Below are positions 57,296 to 64,000 of a stretch of 64,000 nucleotides of DNA, piece by piece. How positions within the stretch are numbered: the stretch's first letter is position 1; the number at the start of each line of letters is the position of its first letter. The notes beneath the pieces are model-generated. The model was not told where the DNA came from, searched no databases, and saw only the letters and a program-made list of their open reading frames with translations. Source of the stretch: Lunularia cruciata (taxonomy: Eukaryota > Streptophyta > Marchantiopsida > Lunulariales > Lunulariaceae); the NCBI GenBank assembly GCA_948567375.1, contig OX419760.1, forward strand, positions 15,004,001 through 15,068,000, given 5' to 3'. The translations under genes and the position numbers were made by a program.

Positions 57296-59040
57296 TTGCG
57301 GTTGCAGTTGGTGGTTCGGGTTTGCTGTTGTGGTTACTTTGTCACGATAGAGTTCTTTGGAGATTCTAGAGGAGTTAGCCCTACAGTACGCAGTGGGTTT
57401 ACTCGGAGTGGTGCTTGGTATCAGCCTGTATCTCAAGTCCTAGTGAGAGAGGAGATTGACTCTGAGTTGGAGTTTGACACAGGAGCTGATTCAGTTGAGA
57501 GTGCACTTGGTGTGTCCGCACCGTTGTTGTGGGACATGGACAAGATTTATGGGGCCTCCAAAGGCCCTTGGCGTTACTCTAGTATAGTGGGTACCATTGA
57601 GTTGGATGACTTCATCTAGGAGTTCAATAGTTGGTGTGATCTGCAGCAGATGCGGAACCCGACTTTGTTCACACCCTTCATGGCATGGAAGGGGTTGTTT
57701 CAGCACTTGGAGGGTCCACCGATGGATGACTACCATGAGTTCAGGAGAGCTCATTTGGAGGAGATTGAGTTATGGAGACAGTATTGGTCTCCACACTATG
57801 TCTCCATCACTTCAGGCTCGGTGGCCAGGAGTAGATCGGCTGTACCTACGAGTTCTAGCTCAAGTAGTGTTGGTGGAGCTAGTGGAGGTGCACTGGCTGG
57901 AGATAGTGCTACTACGAGTGGAGGTACCGCTGCAACAGGTGGTGTAGTACCAGGGTTTAACCCCATGGTGGAGTTCTTTCTATGTTTGAGGCAGAACTAC
58001 CAAGGAGTGCGGACTGACAAGCTAAGGAGCTTGCAGGAGTTCCAGCGGAAGGCTAGAGAGAGCCTACACGAGGCATACACTTGCATGAGGCGGCTGATCA
58101 GTTTCACTCAAGGAGTTACTGAGGCCTAGGCAGTCCAGTTTTGGTATGGGATACTGGACAAGGAGTTACGACGTAGAGTTCATGATGCTACATTGTTGCA
58201 GGCTACCTCGCCCACTTTGGCAATAGTCTTTGGTTTGGCTGAGCGTATTGAGCTCAATATGGTGGAGGAGAGAGTGGTGACATCTGGATTTGATAGGGAG
58301 ACCTCATCCACAGCTGTGATTTCTTTTAGAGTGTAGCAGAGTGCACCACGCCTAGTTGGTTTTCAAGGACAGGGTGGACAGCCCAGATCCTATGGAGCAA
58401 GTGGAGGGCCTAGTAAAGTTAGACCCTTACCCTCATTTTTGAGTCAGCAGCAGCCAGTGAGTGGTGGTGTTGCTTGTTGGACTTGTGGTGGACCTCACCA
58501 TAGGAGAGAGTGTACTCAGGGCAGCGGACCTGATACCTCTGGTGCATCACAACCAGCAAAGAGGCAGTGTGAGCATTGCCACAGATTTGGTCACACTAGT
58601 GACCGGTGTTTTGACCTACACCCGGAGTTATGGAGTGGTAGGGCTGCTATGGTAGGTAGTAGAGGAGCTCCAGTTCATGGAGGACGAGGTGGTAGACGTG
58701 GTGGTAGAGGATCTACACCTAGTAGGGGTGCAGTACGTGCTCCAAAGCCTAGAGGAGCATCAATGGAGTTGGACCCACAAAGAGGAGAGGTTGGGAGACA
58801 TGTCAGACTTCCCCAGTCTTTCACGCTATCTGAGGCATTGCAGACGACATCCATGGTTCCTAGACGTCCCAGTGCAGGTGTGGTAGGTGGTGATGGAGTA
58901 CATGATGGACTACCTGCAAGTCAGCTACCTGCTACTACAAAGACTGAGTCTAGCATGATGTTGGGGGCGGCTCAGCTGATTATGCGGCGTCCTTTGTTTT
59001 CAGCCAGTGACATGTTTACATTGGGAGTTGACCCATCCGG
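57296..59040 (+). pseudogene. P: Gag
   Basis: 57296-57619, 57650-58129 and 58439-59095 share one frame, separated by in-frame TAG codons. Order: an acidic N-terminal part, capsid (ELDDFI*EFNSWCDLQQM across a TAG; HEAYTCMRRLISFTQGV), a Gly/Ser-rich insert, and two zinc knuckles. The knuckles are CWTCGGPHHRREC at 58475-58513 and CEHCHRFGHTSDRC (CX2CX4HX4C) at 58568-58609. A Gly/Arg-rich tail follows (GGRGGRRGGRGS). The doubled knuckle suggests strong RNA binding. Confidence 0.88.
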
Positions 59041-59887
59041 TTGGCTGCCACGTTGTGTGAGAGTAGGGATGGTGCAGTTCCTACTACTAGAGTAGAGGTA
59101 GTTGGTAGTGGAGCTGACTTGGTTGAGGAGCATGAGATCCGTTCAGTGACCAGTGGTTTATTGCAGGCAACAACGGCTAGACTGGAAGAGTTGCCAGCTA
59201 GACCGGCCTTTAAGAGAGCATGGTTTACACCTGGTGTTGTCCTATTGGATAACCAGAGGGGGATTTTTTGTTTGGTGGGACCTTCAGGGAATGTCTATAC
59301 ACCACAGAGAGTCTTTGTTAGACTCTGGTGCGCAGCTCCTTACGTTGGGGAAGGCTACAATTGTCGGTCTGGAGTTACGGAAGACCGATGTGGAGAGGTG
59401 TCCATTTCAGATCCAGACATCTCTTGGTGGTGGTTCGACATAGTACACCACACATAGAGAGCTTGTTGTCCAAGTTCAGCCAGGTCATCCGACTGATAGC
59501 TCGGTGGTGAGAGCTCAGGCTATTGCGATGATAGCTGAGTCATATGATGTGCTAGTTGGGGGAGCAGTGTTATACCCCATGGGTTTCAACATTGACTATT
59601 GGGAGGAGACAGCCTCTTATAGACTTGGTTGGCAGTCTGGTGAAAGACGGGTATGTCACCTACCAATACGCTTCAGTAGTGGCAGTCTTGGCTCACTACA
59701 GTCCGGGACCATGGCAGCATCAGTTTTAGCTTTTAGTGGTGCAGTTACTTGGCCTGGTGACTTGTTGGAGGGGAACGCCCATGTAGAGGATACTCCAATA
59801 CCAGAGGAGATCACTCGGCTTTGAAGTACGAGTGGGATTGTTCCATTAGGAGATGAGTGTGAGGATGAGCCTCCAGAGGCAATTGCT
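59041..59887 (+). pseudogene. P: aspartic protease
   Basis: The active site SLLDSGAQLLTLG (Asp-Ser-Gly-Ala) lies at 59315-59350, followed by KATIVGLELRKTDVERCPF. The segment 59504-59824 continues in the same frame. The upstream 59041-59300 is in a different frame (frameshifts near 59040 and 59300). A TAG at about 59444 and a TGA at 59822 break the frame. It leads directly into the methyltransferase without a change of frame. Confidence 0.85.
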
Positions 59888-59935
59888 TTGACACCTCTGG
59901 ATACCACACTCATTGCTTGGCAGTATCCAGTAGAG

Positions 59936-60890
59936 GGGATATGCCTATTGGAGTTGTTTGGTGGGATCAGCACCGGACTAGCTGCGGTGTTACAGGCGGG
60001 TATACGAGTACAGAGGTACTTGTATGTAGAGAGAGATGAGATTGCTAGGCGAGTCTCTCTACATCATGTGGCCTATTGGTATCCGGAGTTATTACCAATG
60101 TCAGCAGTCAGAGGTTACCAGAAAGCCCTACCAGGAGACATTTCCTTACTGGGAGCGCATGACCTAGAGAGACATGGGCCTATTCACTTGGTGATTTTTG
60201 GATGGCCATGGCAGGGACATACACGTGCGGGCCGCAGTTTGGGTCTTCAGGATCCTCGTTCTGGTGTGTTTTGGGAGATGTTACGGATACTACGACATCT
60301 CCAGGTTCATCAGTCCATTTCTCCAGCTTACCTTTTGGAGAACGTTCCTTTGATGAGTGATTCTTGCACTAGAGTGGTGGCGAGTACATATCAGGTCCAT
60401 TCTTGGATGGGACCTGCTGTATTGTTAGATGCAGCCAAAGTGGGATCACGGGCTCATCGTCTTTGTCTTTGGTGGATGAACCTCTTACCCAGAAAGGTTC
60501 TACAGCGTGCTTATGATGGGATTCAGCAACTAGACCTTCTTGTTGATGATATCTTGGATGTTGGGCGTCAATCTCAGACAGTGGTAGTGGCTGATAGGTC
60601 ATCTATGGCAGTGGTGAACCTAGTTGGACAGCCTAGAGCCGCATTTCCCACACTCATGAGTTTCCTAGGCTCTCATGCTTTTTGAGAGGGAGGACCTGGA
60701 CTTGTTTGGGACTCACTGTTACAACAGTTGGTGGAGCCCAATGCTGATGAGAAGAGAGGGCAATGGGTTTTTGCACCGGTATTACTGCTGTTCCAGCAGT
60801 GTCAGAGGCATCAAGGCGTCAGGTGTTAGGTCAGGCTATAGACCTGAATTGTTTGACCTGGATTGTGAGCCTTGGCTTGGTAGAGTAGCG
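59936..60890 (+). pseudogene. P: DNA (cytosine-5) methyltransferase domain, DNMT3-like
   Basis: Motif I LELFGGISTGLAAVLQAGI (59948-60000; cofactor binding), motif II region RYLYVERDEIARRV (60014-60055), motif IV LVIFGWPWQGHTRAG (60191-60230), motif VI YLLENVP (60329-60349), motif VIII DAAKVGSRAHRLCLWW (60428-60475). After a frameshift near 60750 come motif IX ERAMGFCTG (60754-60780) and motif X RRQVLGQA (60814-60837). The wording of motifs I, VIII and X is closest to DNMT3/DRM-type enzymes. The catalytic Cys of PCQ is Trp (codon 60209-60211). The 59888-60685 part is in frame with the protease; motifs IX and X are in frame with RT. About 315 residues, a normal catalytic-domain size. This copy is probably inactive. 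Confidence 0.92.
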
Positions 60891-61317
60891 TAGGATGCGC
60901 TTGATAGGCATCACCACTCGGACACTTGTGAGCCCTATGCCTATCGAGACGATTCAAACACATGCTGGGGGCGATGGACTGAGTGGACATGGTATTCTTG
61001 GGACACATCCTATAGCTACTAGGGAGAGTGGTCTACTTGGAATCCATCCAGGTGAGCGTGGGCTACTTGGATTACACCCTTGGTCCACATGGGATGCAGC
61101 TAGAGGATGTGTGGAGCTTGTAGCCAGAGTGGAGGGAGTTTTTTGCACAGAGGTTGGGACCTCTAGTGGTCGGGAGCATGACACTATTGCTCCCAAGGGC
61201 CTAGTGTAGCAGTCAGTCAGTACGTCTTCCACTCCTACTACAGTTACAGAGGATACTTGGGAGCCAGATCTTGGACCCAAGCTTACTGGAGAGGAAAGAC
61301 GGAGGGTTTGGAGGTTC
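60891..61317 (+). pseudogene. P: linker between methyltransferase and RT
   Basis: In frame with RT. It contains three repeats of the pattern GxLGxHP (GILGTHP, GLLGIHP, GLLGLHP) at about 60980-61080, then reaches RT after two TAG codons (60890 and 61207). No known domain. Confidence 0.6.
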
Positions 61318-62130
61318 TTGAGGAGTCACACGAGTTGTTTTGCCTTCAGTATGAAGGATTTGGATGCTCTAAAAGGACCTGGTATACGGATTGAGCTGAC
61401 TAGCAACACACCAATTTTCCGACGTCCTTATCGATATAGTGATATAGAGAGGACATTGATTCAGAGCCGAAGTAGTGACCTTTTTGAGGCTGGTTTGGTG
61501 GAGATTTCACATGGAGAGTATGCATCAGCAACAGTAACGCCAGCCAAGAAGGATATGCATGGCAACTATACAGATAGGCGGATGTGTGGAGATTACCATC
61601 CTATCAACCAACAGACTAGGGCTGATCGGTATGCCATGCCTACACCGAAGGAGATTCTTGATGCGATTGGGCATGCAAAGGTCTTCAGTACTTTGCATCT
61701 TCGAGCAAGATATCATCAGTTGCCGATCAGGGAGGAGGATAAGTCCAAGACAGCATTTTGGGCTATTGATCCTCATGGCAAGGATGTATTATATCAGTGG
61801 AGGTTCTTACCATTTGGGTTAAAGAATGCTCTTGCTGAGTTCTAGAGGGTCATGGATAGGATCCTAGCTGGATTGGATTTTTCTCGGTGCTATATTGATG
61901 ACATTTTGGTTTATAGCACTACTATGGAGGAGCATGAGAGACAATTGTTGGAGGTTTTTGAGAGGTTGAGATCTCATGGCCTCAAACTACATCCTGGGAA
62001 GTGTAGGTTCTTCCACGAGCAGGTTGAGTATTTGGATCACAATATCTACCCTGGAGGACTTGGTGTTCAGCAGACCAAGGTGGAGGCTATTGCACATATT
62101 CCTCGGCCTACGGATGTGAGCAGAGTGTGA
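61318..62130 (+). pseudogene. P: reverse transcriptase
   Basis: 61318-61845 and 61852-62130 share one frame, separated by a TAG. Motifs: RRMCGDYHPINQQTRADRYAMP, VFSTLHLRARYHQLP (DLRSGYHQ in relatives), WRFLPFGLKNALAEF, and the catalytic RCYIDDILVYS with an intact YIDD at 61891-61902. The first catalytic Asp region reads HLRA, where DLRS is usual, so this site is changed. Confidence 0.92.
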
Positions 62131-62760
62131 GCATTCCTTGGGTTGGCAAACTTCTATTGCCGCTATGTTAGAGGATTTAGTGCCATTGCCAAGGCCTTGA
62201 CGAAGCTGACCAAGCTTACACAGGAGTGGTGTTGGGGAGATGAGTAGGAGAGAGCTTTTGTAGAGCTCAAGGAGAGGTTGACATTTGTTCTTATTTTGAG
62301 GAGACCGATCAGGGGACGACCATTTCAAGTTCATACTGATTGGAGTATGTTGGGGCTTGGAGCGGTGCTCACCCAACATGATGATGAGGAGAAGGAGTTT
62401 GTGGTGGCCTATGCTAGTCGCTCCAACAATTCAGCAGAGGCAAAGTATAGTTCATATGAGGGAGAGTGCTTGGCAGCAGTTTGGGCAGTAGCACATTTCC
62501 GATGTTACCTATTTGGTAACCCCTTCACTCTCATCACTAATCATCAGCCACTGAAGTGGTTGATGGAGTCTGACAAGCTTTCAAGGAAGCTTGCACGATG
62601 GGCTCTGATTTTACAGGAGTATGATTTCATGGTTGTTCACAGACCTAGAGTGGTGAACCGTGATGCAGATGGGTTGAGTAGAAACCCATGTCCCAGCCAG
62701 CAGGATCAGACCGGAGCACGTTGGCATGGTGAGACAAATGAGGAGATGGTGCCAGGTTGG
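62131..62760 (+). pseudogene. P: RT connection and RNase H
   Basis: AFLGLANFYCRYVRGFS then, after a TAG, FQVHTDWSMLGLGAVLTQ (first catalytic Asp), EGECLAAVWAVAHFRCYLFG (Glu) and ITNHQPLKWLM. The third site reads ITNHQ where ITDHQ is typical. RVVNRDADGLSRNP closes the domain. Part of the ORF 62278-63060. Confidence 0.9.
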
Positions 62761-63318
62761 CATGCATCGGCCTTTCTGTGTATATTTGCAGAGGCTTTGG
62801 TGGTATCTCTCTCAGTGCATAAAGGAGGAGTTATTGAGGTCACAGATCTAGAGAGTGAAGATATCGGTATAGTTCAGCGAGACATTCATGATGATGTCTT
62901 AGTGATGGACTATCTTTGCATTGGTGTTGTGGGTGGCACAGTTGGGGCCAAGGAGAGAGACCGTGTTCTTCAGCAAGCCAGACGGTTCAGATTGGAGGGT
63001 AGACACCTTTTGCGTGTATGGGAGGATGGTAGAGTGCAAGTAGTACCACTTCCAGCATAGAGACCACAGTTGGTCCGTCATGCTCATGAGGAGCTAGGAC
63101 ATTTTGAAGTAAAGCGTACATATAGCTTACTCCAGAGTCATTATTGGTGGCACGGTATGCAGACCAAGGTACAGCAGTTTGTTGCCAGATGTGTGGTTTG
63201 TGACCGAGTTAGAGCATCATTCAATGCTCCTACGCCACAATTACACCCATTACCTATCATGGGATTGGGTTACCATTGGAGTTTGGACTTTGTTGGACCT
63301 TTACTGCTAACTGTGAGA
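62761..63318 (+). pseudogene. P: integrase, N-terminal part (cut)
   Basis: A spacer and then, after a TAG at 63058, the zinc-binding domain HAHEELGHFEVKRTYSLLQ and ARCVVCDRVRA (HHCC) at 63079-63215. The core starts with WSLDFVGPLLL (first catalytic Asp) and is cut at 63318 by the family-B LTR. The rest is beyond or lost. Confidence 0.9.
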
Positions 63319-63997
63319 TGTGAGCCGGCCTGTCTCTCACTCAGGATGAACCTCTGATGGCTATTATGGTAGCGCACCATGGACTAAGAAGGCAAGGAAC
63401 CCCAACTCCATCATACTCCTCCAAGGCTAACACTCCAAGACTCAAGACATTGCTCACTAGAGAACTCAATGAGAGAGAGATAGTTGCAAATGAAAGGATG
63501 ATGAGTACCTCCTCACTCCTTGTTTATATACTTGTGAAATAGTTACGTACCAAAGTTACTAATTACCGTAGTAACTCAAGTTACTAGACTAAAAGTCAAG
63601 TAAAGTCAAAAAGTAGAAAGGAATATCCATTCACATGGGCATATTCCCCTTATCTTGACCCAACCACTAAAGCAAGGATTCCTTCACATGGGCTATCCTT
63701 GGACTAAAGAAGAATCCAAAACAAAAAGGCTTGCGGGCCCAAGAGTTCTCAACTCTTTCCCCAAAGCCAAACACCTAGGAATAATACCAAGTCAACACAC
63801 TAAAATCCAAAATAGTGGTGCTCATCTTTTCTACTTCCTCTAAAGTAAGGTCCCATCTATCTTAGCTATGACTAACTTTAGCTAACCATGACTAATATAG
63901 AACCATCCTTTATCTCTATATAAATAATATCTCTTAAGTACTTGTAATACCAAGCTAAATATCACAATACCACACACATGCACAAATGGGTGTTACA
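63319..63997 (-). repeat. 3' LTR of a second family-B element (F)
   Basis: 679 bp, TGTGAGCCGGCC...GGTGTTACA, followed by TTT, the first bases of B's TTTACCCCCGG tract. So it is probably the 3' LTR of a minus-strand element whose body lies to the right. It inserted into P's integrase core. Confidence 0.85.
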
Positions 63998-64000
63998 TTT

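Larger units (their letters stand above)
55539..63318 (+). mobile_element. Element P: gypsy retrotransposon with a DNA methyltransferase in pol
   Basis: Plus-strand order: LTR/leader, putative primer-binding site, gag with two zinc knuckles, protease, cytosine-5 methyltransferase, RT, RNase H, integrase start. The integrase core is cut at 63318 by the LTR of a family-B element. GC content and codon use differ visibly from the AT-rich neighbours. Its 5' limit lies before the solo LTR and is not defined. Nearly all breaks in gag-pol are in-frame TAG or TGA codons. Confidence 0.9.

Noticed and set aside
58461..58886. Alternative-frame ORFs within P gag
   Set aside because: The zinc knuckles lie in the other frame; these are shadows of the Gly/Arg-rich coding.
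57617..63060. TAG codons in P as a recoded amino acid or programmed readthrough
   Set aside because: There are too many, they lie in several domains, and TGA stops and frameshifts are also present. Decay explains them better.
1..64000. CRISPR array, tRNA, rRNA, bacterial operon or host gene with introns
   Set aside because: No spaced direct repeats, tRNA folds or conserved non-transposon coding were seen. Repeats are explained by LTRs, and tRNA-like words are primer-binding sites.

Overview
The window looks like intergenic heterochromatin of a land plant with a very large genome. I would guess a gymnosperm or similar, but nothing here proves the taxon. I see no host gene, tRNA, rRNA or bacterial feature. 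Nearly all of it is LTR retrotransposons, mostly Ty3/gypsy, inserted into one another. Plant-type primer-binding sites complementary to initiator-Met tRNA occur beside several LTRs, and several elements are bounded by matching target-site duplications (TSDs). I name the families by letter.

Layout. (1) 1-6877: element A (+), a decayed chromovirus with a family-B solo LTR at 3510-4192 inside it. (2) 6878-7690: minus-strand integrase remnant M. (3) About 8990-19860: K (+), apparently part of a long LTR that encodes a coiled-coil protein, followed by a gag start. K was hit by element G (12078-16204, TSD AAGGA) and by solo LTR E3 (16285-18199, TSD TTGTG). (4) About 19860-25248: truncated minus-strand element E1, with gag, a primer-binding site and a 3.7-kb LTR that carries a long ORF. 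(5) 25249-25507: a fragment of a G-type LTR. (6) 25508-54931: L (+), a decayed Tat/Athila-like gypsy element. It contains the deepest nest: giant solo LTR E2 (29137-44017, TSD ATATA) holds element B (30737-41966, TSD GTAC), which holds near-complete chromovirus C (31948-38553, TSD CATCC). L was also hit by D (46067-52582, TSD CAAGC), a sister of C. (7) 54932-55538: solo LTR of the A/C/D family. (8) 55539-63318: element P (+). (9) 63319-63997: 3' LTR of another family-B element that continues past the window.

The most exciting object is P. Its pol reads protease, DNA cytosine-5 methyltransferase (DNMT3-like, motifs I to X recognisable), reverse transcriptase, RNase H, integrase. The methyltransferase lies collinear between protease and RT. 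In this copy the catalytic Pro-Cys is Pro-Trp, and the polyprotein carries many nonsense codons of the kind made by C-to-T change in CAG and CGA codons.

The second unusual object is the E family. Its LTR is about 3.65 to 3.7 kb and encodes a protein of roughly 830 residues: a conserved N-terminal domain, a charged linker and a long coiled coil. Three copies are present, and K encodes a divergent relative. No element here looks autonomous. C is closest, but it has gag frameshifts, three pol nonsense codons and a changed integrase catalytic residue.
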